Notes: generated by a model not told the origin, from the letters alone. DNA of 64,000 nt from Dasyornis broadbenti (GCA_013397935.1 VZRN01003459.1:635054-699053), one strand, 5' to 3'; shown: positions 42,482 to 56,818, counted from the stretch's first letter. Numbers and translations: made by a program.

Positions 42482-45292
42482 TTCAGAAGTTAGCCTTGTT
42501 CAACAATTTTCACATATTGACAGAAATATAACGTGCATGGGCAGACATTTTGCCTCTATGTCTCTTTAAAAATTTAAAATACTCTTTCCAGTAATCCTAA
42601 TTTGCACGAAGATATAACGTCCACATTACGTGCCTTGCCTTGAAATCTAAAAAATGGAAAAAAACAAAAAAAGAAAAAAAAAACTACAAAAAAATTGACA
42701 TCACTACACTTGTTTTGCTGCATTTATTATAATTTTAAATCTTTACCATTTTTATGACAAAATATTTTGTACTCCAGATGCGAAAAATGTGTGACATCAT
42801 GGATTTTTTAGACAGTTATACCTTTATCTCACATTTATAAAGCATATCATGGCTGTGTATAGTTGCCGCTTAAGAATTGTAATCGACCAGCAATATTTTC
42901 AGTATTTTGGTGTTTTTTCTATTAACCTTTCATGTTTTTCATCTTCCAATTAATATTGGGGGGAGGGGATACAAATTTATACGAATTATGCAATACCAAG
43001 TTTTGCCTATGTAGGTAGTGCTTTTAGCTGTATTGGTTATTATAGGTAAGTACACAGATTTAAAAAAAAAAAAAAAAAGAATAATGTATGCTTTTTTTGT
43101 TTGTTTTAATTGACCAAAGTGGGTACTGCTATTTTTGCAGTGTGATGAGGTCCTTTTCTGTACTGAGAGGTGGACAGGGGATTTTTTTTTATACATACAT
43201 ATATATATATTCTGGGGTGGGTGGGGAGGATTTTTAACACTTTACAGTGTAGCTGTGAAGCAGTGCACCCTTAGCCAGGCAAGGGCTGCAAAGCAACTGT
43301 TCTGCCTACTGTGACAAACTTTCAAATCGGTTCCCTCTTTTTAACTTCCCACCTGGGGTGCAAGCTGAAATCATTTCTGGATTTAAAAAATAAATAATGA
43401 ATTCTGTTGGAGGCAGACTTGACTTGAGGAAATTGGTTTACTTCAAGGTTTTTTTTCTTGAGAAAGAGAGACAGACAGAGAAACAGGTCAAGACCCACAG
43501 TGAGATGAAGCCTTTTCCATTCTGGCAAAGAGAGTGCATCTTAAAGCGTTCATGTTAGAAAATGTTTTTAGCTCAGAATGACAGAGACACTTGCTTTGTC
43601 TAGGAAATACAAGTACAGGGCCAAAATTTTACTGGCATAATTCCACTGACTCCAGTTGACGCTGGAGTTGCTCATGCAGAGAATTTGCCTCCCTCCCTCA
43701 GCCTGCTCGACATTTTTCCTTTACATAAATTTTTTTATTCCCCTCCCCTCTCCTCCCGCCAAGTTTGTTAATTCAGCATTTGAATTACAATTTTCAGCCT
43801 GCTTGGGCTATGTCAAAGGTTTGCAGTCTTATACAGCAGATCACATGGAGAGCTCTGGAGTGCAGTGGAGAAGGAGTTTCTTTATGCAAGGAATTAGACT
43901 ATGATGGAAATAAAAGAGTGTTTCCAGTAAAATCCCATTTTGCAGACCAGTAGTGGGCCTGTTGCTGGTGACCTGTTACACACAAGGGATCTTTGCAATG
44001 GATGGCTCAACACAGGGTGAATTTTTCTTTGAAGTATATTCTTCTATTAGGTTGAAAACAGAGGAGAGTATGGCCATGTGGATTGGAAAATTCATCCCTT
44101 TGCAATTTTCCTACCCTGGTGCAGTCTCAGAGGTGCAGCTCCAGCAGTAACCACTCCAGGGAACACTGGCCATGGGCATTCCACTGTCAGTCCCTTCTGG
44201 CTCCAGTCCCAAATAAGAACTGTAGTGCTGGCACATCCCCATGTCTCCGGGAGGAGACAATGTGTAGGCACGTCTTGAATGGCTACAGAGATGGGAGTTG
44301 CTTTGAGATTTAGCTAGACAAAACAAAACAAAACAAAAAAGAAGATAAGACACGCATGCAAAGAGAAATGTGGGGCTTTTTTTCAGAGCCCCAGAGTAAG
44401 TCAATTTGTTTTTTGAGCGCATGGCAAAGTGTGCTAGACCTTACCACAGTGCACCTCAGGCTCTGGCCTAGTAAAACAAAGTGTGTGTTGTCCTTTACAC
44501 CTGTCACTGATATGGAGCATTTTGGGAGCACAGGTGTTCTGGGGGCACACACTTGATTAGTACCATTAAAAGTACCAGTTCCCTGAAAGCTTTAAATAAC
44601 ACATTGGGACAAAACTGGAACAAGTTCAGGCTTGAATGTGAAATATCAAAATTATGAATATTCGTTTTAGGAAGATAGATGACCGTAACAGAGCTTTTCT
44701 TTTTTTTTTTTTTCCCTGGCCTCCTGTATGATGAAGAAAAGCTGAGCTTTAAGATGCAATTTTTTAGACAAGTAAACTCCTTCCTTAAATTGGGTCATTC
44801 AGCAACTGTGAGTTTTTGTCACCTGCCTCTCTAATAGAAAAGCTTGCTTGGAAGATAATGAACTTTTGTTTATTGTATGTTTGGTTTTAGGTTGGCTTTG
44901 TTGGTCGTTTTTTTTTTAAGCTCAGCAGTCAAACGATTAAGATAAGATTGAGAACTCAAATCCAGTCTCTGGCCTCCTCCTTCACCAGGAAGTGTATTCT
45001 GACTAAATTGAGCCACCCCGTTCTATGTGCACTGTTCTGCCTTTATTAAGTTGCTTTGCAGCCCTGGCCTCATGGCTGTGCCACTGAAGTGTGTTTCCCC
45101 TGGAGTGACATGAACGCTTGAGGCTTGACTAAGGAAAAAAAAGGCAGTGAAGGAGACTGTACATAAAGACATGGCAAAAATATTAATTATAGCAATATAG
45201 TTGTGGGGTGATGTTCAGGTGGGCAGCTCCATTGAAAATATGTGAATGAGTTTGTGAAGCTGCAAGTAGCAAGAAGAAAGGATGATCTTCTG

Positions 45293-45298
45293 AATAAA
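45293..45298 (+). terminator. possible internal poly(A) signal
   Basis: A canonical AATAAA about 4.0 kb into the 3' UTR. Its use would remove the Pumilio and miR-153 motifs from the transcript. No strong downstream element was singled out. Confidence 0.3.
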
Positions 45299-47020
45299 CC
45301 GCCTACCTTGTAGACAGTAATTTTTACACTGTATAGTTTTGTTAAGAATTTTTTTTTAATTAAAATACCCTTGTTTGTAAAGCTAACTTTTTAACAATTA
45401 TAATGGAAATGCATTTCCATTTTTAAACAAGAATATTCTTTGTTTAGAAACTGGACTTGAGTTAAAACTCTCCAGTTTCTTAATTTATGTGTTAAAAAAA
45501 ATCTGTCCATGTTAGGAGTTATTTCGCAGATTCCTGTGCTTGAAAAGCATAGGTTACTAATCCTTTAAAAATGTAAATGGAGAAAAGTTATATTTTATGA
45601 AGGTTATTTTGTTGTATTTAGTATTGGAAAAGTTGGTTTTCAGAGCATTTCAAAATGTTGGAAGCACCACTGTCTTTTTTATTAGTATATATGGCCTTTA
45701 GCAAAAGTTTTTGTGATTGTTACATGATGGTATTTAAGATTAGATTCACAGAGCAATTCAGGATAGGCAGAGAGCTAAAACAGTACTTAAGTCTCACACA
45801 GCTGTGTCCTCAGGGAGCAGAATTTTGGATTTGCAACTTGTAGCTTCATAAGGACTTAATGAAAGAGATTGCACAAAGACATCTGTGACACTAGAGTGTA
45901 TTCTGTACCTAAACCTAAATGATATGTACTGTGTGAGATTATGAAGGCTGCAGAAAGTTATCCCATATTCAGTGTACAGTTTTCACTTTTAAAGAAAAAA
46001 CTCTCCAATGTTGCTGGCAGTAAGGCCCCAAGCATGACATCCTCTATGGTTTACATGATCCTGTCAAGGTCTTTTGTTAACATTAACCAGCTGTATGCTC
46101 CTGGATTTTTTTATTTGGTTTCTATAGAAAACTTAAGAAAAAAAAAAGAGAGAGTAAAATCCCATGCCAGCTAATCAAGTTAAACAGGAAAGGCTCAAAG
46201 CTGAATGTTCTACTCCATGCTGAAGGAGCTGAAAACTGCCTCCTTCTTATTTGCACTTTCTGCTAGTTCCCCAGTTTTATTAATTCCTCAAAATTGTGTG
46301 GGTGTGGTGGAGCACTGCAGTTGGAGGATAACATGGACCACTGATTTTGCCCTTTAACCCTGCACAATGACCTTTGCATCAGCCAAACTTATTGCCATGA
46401 CAACTCTTTGTACTGTTTCCATGCCACAGCTCTGTTGGTCACGTTGTCAATATTAAGGGGGACAAGTTGGAGACGGTCAATTTTTACATTTTTTTTGTTG
46501 CAATTTTTTCTTCAATGGTTGTAAGTAGTTGTTTGTTTTTTTATGATAAAAGGGTTCACTAGTTAGTACTCTTTAGAAATATCTGTGTGTTGCAATTCAG
46601 ATGTATGTTGAATTTGTGAAAAGGGCTTCAGTGCCACTAGCATCATGATATCCTAGAATAAGCCTTTGATACTTTCATTGCATGATATCATAACAGTAAA
46701 ACAAAAGGTGGCCTAAATGAATGGAGAGCAATGTGAGCTAGTGACACTAAAGCCAGTCTTTGTATTACTGTATTTTTGACAGAATGGTTTTGAAAACTGT
46801 GCTACAGGGACTGATGTGGCAAATGTATCTCTATATGCAGAAGGAAGTTTTTTAAGAAGTATGGCTTATTATGCATTCTTCATTGAGGGCATTGAAGTTG
46901 CATGGACTGATAGAAGTTGATGCAAAATAAGAAAGAAACAAAAACCAGCAAAATGTTTACCAAAAAACTCAAACAAATGAGCAGTGCCTGTTCAATTTCA
47001 CAGTCTCTGTTGAGTTCAGT

Positions 47021-47028
47021 TGTAAATA
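47021..47028 (+). promoter_or_regulatory. candidate Pumilio response element
   Basis: TGTAAATA fits the UGUANAUA consensus bound by PUM1/2. A single 8-mer in 6.4 kb is weak evidence. Confidence 0.35.
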
Positions 47029-47719
47029 TGTTTCAGATAACATTTTCTTCAAAAATAATCTCTACAACATTGTAGAATGTGAGGGGTTCCTCAATCCCAG
47101 GCATAGGCTTCTCAAGAGCTGCATTAGATTATGTCTTCATCAAGCTGTTAATTTGTGCTTATATCATATAGAACTTTTAGTAATCTGGGAAGAGGCACCC
47201 CATCTCAATGATATTTCTCTGAAAAAAACTTTTGTAGGGCTGTGTGTTTCTTTAGATACATTTAGTACAACTGTAGGTGACAAGTAGTCAGTTATTGCTT
47301 GCTAGCTACATACCAGGGTTGATCCATTTTAAAACTTTTGGCATTTTCCCCATACTGTAGGCCATAAATCCTGAAGGTTACATTTTAATTAAAAAGAAGG
47401 TGCGTGTAGAGTCTTTGTGTAATGAACCTTCACTAGTAGGATGCATTACAGTACAGCTACTTAATTTTCGAATTAGGGCCCTCTGGCATCAGACTTGATT
47501 TTAGCCTGAGTGTTAACAAAGGTTTTTATTGTGCCTGGTTGGAGGATAATAATGTTCTTTTTGGTACTTTTTTTTTTAGGTTACAAATGAACTCAACTGC
47601 CACAAGTTTTAAACTGGTGTAAATCAAGCTTGACTTAATGTGATTGTTACTGTTATATCCAGCCTATACTGCTAGCAGCTGCTCATACTGCAGTCAATTA
47701 CTGGAAGCGGATATATTTC

Positions 47720-47727
47720 CTATGCAA
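47720..47727 (+). promoter_or_regulatory. candidate miR-153 target site beside the distal poly(A) signal
   Basis: CTATGCAA is a full 8-mer match to the 5' end of miR-153 (UUGCAUAG). It ends 13 nt before the AATAAA at 47741. miR-153 has been reported to repress NFIA/NFIB during gliogenesis. Lying at the very 3' end, it would be present only in transcripts using the last poly(A) site. Confidence 0.55.
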
Positions 47728-47740
47728 AAACTGTTTAAAC

Positions 47741-47746
47741 AATAAA
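47741..47746 (+). terminator. NFIB: NFIB distal poly(A) signal
   Basis: AATAAA is followed within about 30-50 nt by a T/C-rich downstream region (TTTTCTTTTCTTTCTC). No comparable signal with NFIB-like context follows, and its position fits the expected 3' UTR length. Cleavage is predicted around 47760-47768. Confidence 0.7.
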
Positions 47747-48759
47747 AATGAGCTATGCTACAGACCCTGGTCTTATGTTTTCTTTTCTTTCTCTAAGAGT
47801 TGTAATTAGTAAAATCTTAGAAACCTTAACCTTGTAGCCTGGTTTAATGGCACAACCTATGGAGTTCTGTGTATACCTAGTTTAGATTTAACGTATTTGC
47901 TTGCACACATTTGGGCTTAGCTTACACTGAAAAATAAGAACAAGAACAAAAAGAGATACAATCAGGTAATCAGCTCAATTTAAATTTTACATTTAGTTTT
48001 CATCATCATGTTTAACCAACCTTAGTAATTATGTAGGTGATCTGAACAGCCTCTCCTGTGATGTAGGATTTGCCATAACAGCGGAAGGGCAGGAGACCTC
48101 TGCTTTCTTTTAATGTTATTGATTTTTGACAGACATTCAATCTTTGATTTCTTAACTGCCTTCATGATTACATTTTCATTGAATAAAGACAGTAAGATCC
48201 AATCTTCCCAAAATTCTTCCTGAAACCAGAAACCTTTATCTTGGGTCAAGATCTTTCAACTCTAGCAAGAAGAATAATTTTTCATAGGTGTGAATTAGAT
48301 GAATATATGGGATATTTAATTCAGTTCATATTCTGGGAAATAGATAGTTTTCTTCTTAGACCGTTAGGATTCCATAAACTAGTAGCAACAAGTAACATGA
48401 CATTGGTCAAAAGACTGGTGGGATAACAGTGTAAAGACTTAAACTGGATTATATATAAATCATCAAATTTTGTCCCCTGGTGAAGTTAAACACTGCTCCA
48501 TCTACTTAGATAAAAATATTCTGCAGTTTCTAACAGCCTAAGCTTTATCCAGTTACTACCAATAGTGTGAAAAATGTAAAATGGTTTGTTATTTTTCCCT
48601 ACTGGTTTGTTTACACAAAGACAATTTGTTTATTAAATGTACTAATTTTCCTGTGAGAGGCCCTTTGTTGTGTGTGTGTCTTTCCAAAACAAATTGCTAG
48701 GCATGAAAAATTAGGAAATTCAAACAATTTTTCGCACTGAGGTTTCATTGAATGATGTC

Positions 48760-48789
48760 ATTTGGCCATGATTTGGCCATGATTTGGCC
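48760..48789. repeat. 11-bp tandem repeat, nearly three copies
   Basis: ATTTGGCCATG repeated head to tail. GGCC-containing units stand out from the AT-rich surroundings. No function is suggested. Confidence 0.85.
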
Positions 48790-51510
48790 TCCCTTTTCTC
48801 ATAAGAAAACACCCTACTTCTCCAGCCACTCTTCAGCCCCCTGCAAAGCATGCCACTGATGAAGCCTGCAACAATCACGCATGACTTTGATCTGCCACTC
48901 TGTGCATGCCAGATGTATGGTGGCACTGGTGCAAGTAGTTCAGGAAAGAGAATGGCATCTGCCTGACACTGCCAGTGCCACAGCCAGGGCTGCAATGCCT
49001 TCTCAAGATACACAATGCAGTGCCCAAGAATACCAAGCTAAAACTAGCAGGAAGGAGAGAATGCAAAGACCACCACTTGCAGCTTAGTGGTAAGTACAAA
49101 AAGAGGAACATGCCTCGTTCAGGCCTTTGTGCTTTCCCATTTGCAAGATTTTTGAGGAGAAATGCACAAACACTTTTTTTATAATCCCAATGTTATTTTT
49201 GTGTATTTTCCCATGAGCTTAAAAATCATAATTGAAAAATAACGTAAATCTTCACACCAAACCCAGACACATACGCAAGCAACGAAGTAGCAGTCTGCAG
49301 TGCCACGTCACAGAGTTTTACTGCTTAAGTCATTACATGAAGGTCTTAAATCTTTGCTATATCTGGGTTTCTTTTTGAATCTTATTTTAATTTCTGTGTT
49401 GGTTACTGATCTTAATTTGCACGGTATAATTGTTGCTCAATCAGCTTCTGGTTTCTTGGGTAAAGGTTAAAGCAAACATAATCTTAGTGTCTTTCTTGTG
49501 AGCCTGGGCCCATGAGCATCTATTTCTTTGGGGATGAAGAGACTGAATGCTAGAGGATCCTTGGGAGTGTTTAACTGCCAGTATCTGAGTCACAACCAGA
49601 AGTGTCTATGAACACAAGAAGGTTATTGAATTGGCTCAGGACTGAACCAAAGTTTGTCTGCAAGTTGCTGGAGGGAAGAAAAATTCATTGCTGCTATCCA
49701 GGTGATTCTCATGCACTCTGTCACAAGCCCACTCAAAAAAGGAGCAGCCTACTTTCCGGTAAGGTAACTACAGGATTGTTTCATAGATAGGTTTTATAAG
49801 TCACCCTCAGAAATGGTAGAACTACGTCCACTAAGATTTAACAGCAGACACCAGACTAAAGCAAACTGCTGGCACTGCCACATTTCAACAGACATAGGCA
49901 GGACCCAACCAAGATCTTCATTAGAAAAGGTATCCTACTTCTGCCTGCCAAATACATCTTTAAAGTGTCCACTAATTGTTTATTGAAGGTTCTTGACATG
50001 AGATCAATCACTCTTACCAAGGCCATTACCCTCAAATGTTGATGGAATGAGCTGCTGGGAGCTGTAAAAATCTGTCTGAAGCTGAGTAAGGATTCAGGTG
50101 TATCTTGAACTCGATGTACTTTTTGTGGCCTTCACCATTATGTAGTACCCTGGTCCACTTTTCTTACTCGGTCCTATCAGTATGTTCTCCAGACAAAGAA
50201 TGGAGTGAACAGTTACAGGACATTGCTTGCAAAATATGAAACTTAAAAGAATGCCATATGGTAACTGTGAGAACACCACCAGTCTTTCATATGAGCATTG
50301 TCTTGTGGTTGGCCTCTGCACATGCTGTTATGTGGTATCTAAACAGAACCTTGTCGCTTTAGAAAAAAGGGATTGAGGGATATGGGGGATCTGCTCCTCT
50401 GAAAAGTTGACTGATGCCGCTTAAGTCAACAGAAATCCTTCAACTGATTTGTAACAAGTATTATTAAACACTGCCTATATTGCTGGCAAGGCACCATAAT
50501 TACAGTGAATGTGTATTTTTTTCCAGGTCTTAACATGGATACTTTTTAATTTTTTTTCCTTAAGGTGGGTGGCTTAGGGTGAAAGGAGAGGTTCAAAGCA
50601 GAAAACTATTGTTTCTGCTTCTAAGGTGATGCTCACTACTATAAAAATGGTCTCCATTGACTGTATTTAGATGCACTGCAGCTGCCAAAACGAGCACATC
50701 CTGCTGTGGGCGGACAGGCAAGAAAGTCTGATATACCACAGGACTGGGGCAGGGATAAGAGATATATCTCTACATAACTGACAAGTCAAGCTCTGCAGCA
50801 CTGTGAAGATGGAGCCATATCAATTGTAAGCAGCTATCTATTCAATTTTCAGAAACTCTCTGATCAAATAATTGCTAATGTTTCAAAAAACAAATTATGT
50901 GCCCATTTAGAGCACCGAAATACCATGCAATGCAATGAAGTCATCCAAGGGTAAGTGGGGGCTTTACTACTTAAACACTTTTCAGACATTATTCTGGTTG
51001 TAAAACACCTCTCTCCTAAATTATTTGAGATTGAAATATTTCCCTCAGTGTACTCTTCTGCTTAAGTACATTGAAAAAATATCACAGTTACTTACAGCGG
51101 ATTTGTTTCACAGACCAGAAAATGTGGATCTGTGAAAACTGTTAGAAGCTGAGTGTATTTTCTGTTTCACAGAGACAAGAATACAAAGATAAGGTTGGGG
51201 GTTTTCGTGGTGGTGGTTTTTTGTTTATTTTTCCTTTTGTTGTTTTTTTTTAATATTTTTCTTTTTAGGTGGCTTGATGTCCTCCTACACTCAGTCGCTC
51301 CTCTTGAAAGAACGTGATGTAGGAATTCACTTTGTATCTAATATCTGAAATGTCTAATGTATGCTAGTTTGTTTTGATTTTGAACAGGAGAGGAGGACAC
51401 ACACCACAAATACTCATAAAACACACTCAGTAATCAGAAAATTAACTAAATATAACATGATGCCTCTATGACTCAGAGCCTGCACAAGTTGGAAATATTA
51501 ATATGTGGAC

Positions 51511-51552
51511 TATAGATGAGACTAGATGAGTTATAGATGAGTTATAGATGAG
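51511..51552. repeat. 11-bp tandem repeat
   Basis: Units close to TTATAGATGAG, with a slightly diverged first unit (ACTAGATGAG). Confidence 0.85.
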
Positions 51553-54500
51553 TTTGGAGGATGTGAAAGTGAGTTAAGGAGATCATGCAAAAATAGCTGC
51601 AATCAGATGGTCATCTGTTAGGCTTCTTTACTTCATGCCTTCTGGGTGTGCTGTGCTAGCATCACACTAGGGTGACTGTGCCTGTACAAGTACCAGGGTC
51701 CTTCATGCACAGACAGCAGCAAGAGCCACGGGGTCCTGGCAAGCCTAGACTGCTGTATCAATAGGAAGCTGCAACAGTACCTGCTGTGGATGGTGTGTTT
51801 CTTTAGGATAATGGCTTTCAGTCTTTGGTTCTAAGAAATCTTTGGGATCTTTGGAACACTTCTATAAAGGAATGGAATACGGAAGATAAAATGAGTGGTA
51901 CAATGATGGCCTTCTAGTAGCTAGTTTTCCTGTCACACTGCTATGTTTTTAAGGAGATATGCAAGACCCCTTCACAGCATTTAGATTTATAGCCCTTCTG
52001 TTCAGGCCTGTGATGTTTCATGCAAAGAACAGCGTGAGGAACAGAAACCCCTGATATCTTATAAATGTACAGGTTAATTCACTTTGCATTTTGATAGTGT
52101 GTAGAGGGTCCCAAAGGATGATATTAGGTTAAGACAAGAAAAAAAAGTCATGTCCTATGCTCAAGGACAAAATTTGGCTGGGCACAGCATCTCTGTGAAA
52201 CATCAAAACTCTGTTCCCAGGGTTCTAGGAACTGAAAAGACAGACAGCTGACATATCCAGACTCACAGCTGGCTTCATAAACAGCTCCTGCTGCCAGCCC
52301 CATCCTCGTCTTTCCATGGGCTCACAACACTCTTCTACAGTGATCCCCCTGCACCTTCCTGCCTTTACCTTAATTCTTCAATTGCTTAGGCTCCTTTCTT
52401 ACCATTCCCCTCTATCTCAGTCTGATGTCAGTCAGAGCTTCCTCAAGCCAGTTGTCCTCCTTGTCGCCCTTGAGGATGAAAGGTGGTAGAGTTGGATCAC
52501 TGCCCCAAAGAGGGAGGTGGCAAACAATGGGTGGTAAGAGCTCAAGTAGGATCCCTTGCCATCCTAGGGAGCAGCAGAGGGAGAAGTGCACCTGCAGAGA
52601 TGACAGACATGCCTATCCTCTTCTTCACCTCCAGTGGCATCACTTCAGCAAGGAGTAGCTATGCCAGGGTGTCACAGTGTCAGAAGCCCCTCTCCAGCCT
52701 GACTTAAGGTTGGCTGAACTGATGTCTCAAGAGAAGGTGGGACCTGCTGGGTTCAGTCATCTCAGAATTACATCTTCAGATGAAGCTATATGTTCTGTCT
52801 TGGCTGCAGTCTTAAATCCAGTTTTGAAAGGTTGACTGCTAAAATAAATGAACAGAAGCTGAGGGTCTGTGGTAGCCGTATGTGTTGTTGCTGGAGGCTG
52901 GAGTGTTTTGCCCTATAGAGACAGTCAAGTGATGGTATTATTGTAAGCAGAAACAATTTCACTTTGATGTGTTTGCTCCAGGGTTATGGTGAAAGGGAGA
53001 AAGACTGCAAAGATGGTTGGCTTATGCTGGTAGACAAAACCTTTCTGAAGTGTTTTGTTAGGCATGACAAGACCAGTGGGTAGGGAGGTCCTGTCCAGAA
53101 GGATCCAGCAAAAGGAAAATTCCTGCAGGTTAATCATAGTATAAAGCAAAGTTATGTTTCTGAATGATATTTTCTAGCAGTTAACAATAAAAGAGTGGAT
53201 TGGGAACACTCTATGAAAATGAAGTAAGGAATGCTATAGAGAGGGAGTGTTTCAAATTAATTGCACCTAGAAGCAGATTCAAGGATGAATTCACTCCCAC
53301 TTCCCTGGGCCAGGCAGTACCCCAGGGGCTCTGTGCTTCAGTCAAGTCCCCAGGATGAGAGAACAAGGGAGGTGTGAGCTGGGGTCAGGAGCCTGCCCCA
53401 GGACCAAACTCTGCTCTGTGCTTGGCAGTGTGGCTGCTGATATATGCAGCGCTCTGGTAGGTCCCAGGTCCTGTACCACAGAATCTATAGGAGATTAAAG
53501 TCAGAAATACTAAAAGCAGTATGAAAGGAAGAGCTTAGTCTCTAATGTCTCCATACAGCCCTGTCTAATGACTCCAATCTTAAATGCTCTGCTCTTGGTA
53601 TTGTGTGCCACTATTCAGGCACACTGATAACACCTGTGTAAAGATACTTGGGCTGAATTAAAAATCTACCTAAATGAAAAATAAAATAAAAAAAATCCAC
53701 ATGCCTCCTGAGGGGCATGGGTCAACTCACAATCATTATCATTACTTCTTAGTAAAACACAGAGCAGGTACTGGAGATTATAAAATGAACTCAGACTCAA
53801 CAATTTTTAATGTTGTTTCATAAACAAAAGTAGCCCTTGAAGCCAGTATCATTTCAAGGCTGTATTCGGAGAGCAACACACTGAATTTTCCAGCTGATTT
53901 ACAGGTAAAATATGTATGTATGTCACCAAGGGTTTAATTGTGAGTATTCTTAGCACAAGTCCAGTCTACTGAATGATGATTCCCAATAATCATTTTCAAA
54001 ATTAAAGCCCATGAAGACTGAAAGCTGGAATAGTTAGACTTTAACCTTCCTGTGTCTTTGTTTCCATATGATCAAATAGGATAACAGCACTTCATTGTAT
54101 GGTTTACTTATTTAGCTTATGGGAACTTACACCCCCAGATTTCACTGAGACTTCTAGGTGTTCCCATTAATATAAGTAAGAAACTGCTATTACAAGCATA
54201 ATCCACGTTTTTGGAAGAAGCAGATTTTTTAGCCTTTTAACAGAGTTTGTTTTCATAATGTTTGAGTGATGAGTGCTTTCTCTCTCCATGGAAGTCACTT
54301 GACTACATTAAGAGTTTTAATGGATCTCAAATTCTTCAGGCTGGTTTTCTAGCTTGAACGCAGGAATCAAAATCACTTCCTCTGCAGTCAAAGTTTTCTT
54401 TCAAGTCAGAAACCTTGCAAAGAACATTCACCTGTTTGTCTTGGCTCCTAGTACTACTCTGCTTTGTTGTTACTGAAGTATGTACAATCATCTAATTTCC

Positions 54501-56818
54501 ACAATTGGTCTTTGATTAAGCAGAAGGTCTGGACTGGTCATGAAATAAATTTGGAATATGATTTCCAGTGATGTCATCACCTTAGCAGTTATAGGAAAAA
54601 AGGAGATATTAATGATTGCTGCTTAAAGCCAAATGCTTTGCATTGCTAAAAAAGTAACATTAGATTGCATTTTAGTGCTGAAGCTTCTTCTCTGAAGAGG
54701 AATTTGGAAAAATGCAAACTTTCTCCAGTGAAGACAACCTTAACTGACTTAGTTAAGAAATTTGATGCTTAGGGAAAAGATAAAAATTCGCCTGAAAGCT
54801 ATATAACTCCATATATGGGTTCAGTACCTGGGGATAGATGGCTCAGCTGCCTGATCCAATATAAATAGTACCTTGCCTCCACAGCAGGCCACTGGAAATG
54901 TTGAATTCCACATGCAGGAATAAGTGGAGAAGAAAGTTCACAAAGTTGAGTGTTTGCTTACAATTTTTTGATGTTATACCCATTCACTATCCCCATTCAC
55001 TTTCACCTGCTGTATTAAGTTCTTTCTCTTCATCTATTTCAACGATGTTGATTACACTAATACGCAAAAAATAATTCTGCTGGAGGAAATTTTATCAAAT
55101 TACCTGATCGTTGGCATTCCTTCACACAATTTACATGATCGGTATGGTTCTGTTTCTATTTTGACTGTACATTCTAAACCTGGGTGAAAGTCTTTGCTCT
55201 CTTACCATATACCTCTTTAAAGAAAACATTCTCTAAAGTATGGCTTCATTGAAAGTGATCAAAAGAAAAAAGCTGAAGACATGCATATCTGTATGGCAAT
55301 GCAGCTCACAAGTGAATGTGAATCAGCTTTAAACTATAACAGGTGTCCTATACAGTGATATTGCACGTTGCAGCTGAACAGCTGTTCTGAGAGCAGAGCA
55401 CAGGTGACCTGATGAACAAGGCTACAGGGAAACACTGTAAGGTGATGATAGGAACTGCTGCTAATAAAGGGCAGGAATATACTACTGAATTATGGCCTGT
55501 TTTGCCATTTGCAGGGATCAAGAGTGTCAGGAGAAGAACTCGTGATGGTCTTTCCTGATGTTTTTCCATTGCTTTGCTGTCAAAAACTGCAGATGAGGAA
55601 CCCAGCTGATAGATGAGAGTTGGTGTCTAGGTCAAAAGGGTAGCATAGAAAACCCAAGCATCTTCTAAAATAATTAGTAACTGCTTTTAGGCACTATTGA
55701 ACAAGTTGCTGCTATTCTTCAGTCTGCCTAGCATCTATGTTATTTATTGTGAGGGAATTTGTAAACTGCACAGCGTCCAAATTTTTTCAAATCATAATTT
55801 TGTGCGGATGATGAGCTCAGAGCCAACCTCATTTGTTGTTGTTAACATGCCTAGCATGAGTTGCAGCTTCTGTTCTCCTCGTTTCCTACATGTTTTGTAT
55901 TAAACATATAGAAGATATTTGTCTTCTGATTAGGTGTATGCTGGCTAGATATGTCTTTTTCTCCTAGAGAGCAACTAAGTAATCCAGCACAAAAAATTTA
56001 AAAAATTTAATTGTGATCAGACAACTCCTTTCAAAATCACCTTGTAAGACTTCTTTTTCTGACTTGAACACTTTCATGAATAATTTAGAATTTCAGTCCT
56101 CTCAAGTGGAAAGAAAATAATCTAACATCTTCTCTGATAACTTGAATGATATGTTTCAAAAAAACCCAAAAGACAACAGTAAGAACAGTAATAAAACAAA
56201 AACAAACCAAGACTGAAAACCTCTCAAACAAACCAAAATCAAGAAAGGAAAGGAAAAAAGAGGGGGGGAAAATGCACAAAGTGAATAGTCTTCTGATTTC
56301 TTGAGGCAGTTGAAACCATCTATTAATTAGCTATGAAACCAAGGCTGCTTGTAAAGAAAGAGACAACTTTGCAAAAATGTCATCTCACTATAGTGTGGAA
56401 ATGGAGCTATCTGCTGAAAAGATGTACAAAAAAGGAGAGACGTAACATGACAAAAATGATAGAGGGAAACAAAGGATATTTAAAAAAAAAAAAAGGGGTT
56501 TAGAGGACTCAGAATAAGGACGAGCCAGAATACATTAGGAACAAAGAAACTCTTGCAGTGAAAGAGGGCCATTACCAAATGGAGATAATGAAAAATTCAT
56601 TATGATGCTGGAAAGACTGATTCTAGGGAAGTGCTCCCTTAAGGGTGTTCCTATTTGCAAAGAAGTAGAAAATAGTCCCTGTATGCCATCAGGATGTTGA
56701 CATGCTTCTGAGTCCTTTGCTGAGGAATAAGAGCAGTATTTGCAAAGCACACATAGGGCCAGAGACAGGTCCTCAAAGAGAGTCAAAGGCTATTTATATC
56801 TGCAAATATATAAATATG

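Larger units (their letters stand above)
41308..47765 (+). other. NFIB: NFIB 3' UTR
   Basis: The region follows the long-isoform stop and continues about 6.4 kb to a well-formed poly(A) site: AATAAA at 47741-47746, then a T/C-rich downstream stretch from about 47772. The length fits the long 3' UTR known for mammalian NFIB. Earlier AATAAA hexamers occur at 41317, 42108, 43389, 43909 and 45293 and could give shorter transcripts. The UTR contains miRNA seed matches, an AU-rich element and a Pumilio motif, listed separately. A single n lies at 41342 next to A-rich sequence. A runs occur at 41358-41375 and 43062-43078, and a T run at about 44698-44713. The exact cleavage point is inferred. Confidence 0.8.
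47766..56818. other. intergenic sequence downstream of NFIB
   Basis: There is no recognisable gene, RNA gene or mobile element. Small tandem repeats occur at 48760-48789 (11-bp unit ATTTGGCCATG) and 51511-51552 (unit close to TTATAGATGAG). The intervals around 52300-52700 and 53280-53480 are somewhat more GC-rich than their surroundings, but their short open frames resemble no family I know. In mammals the 3' side of NFIB is a long gene-poor interval toward MPDZ, which this is consistent with. Confidence 0.75.
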
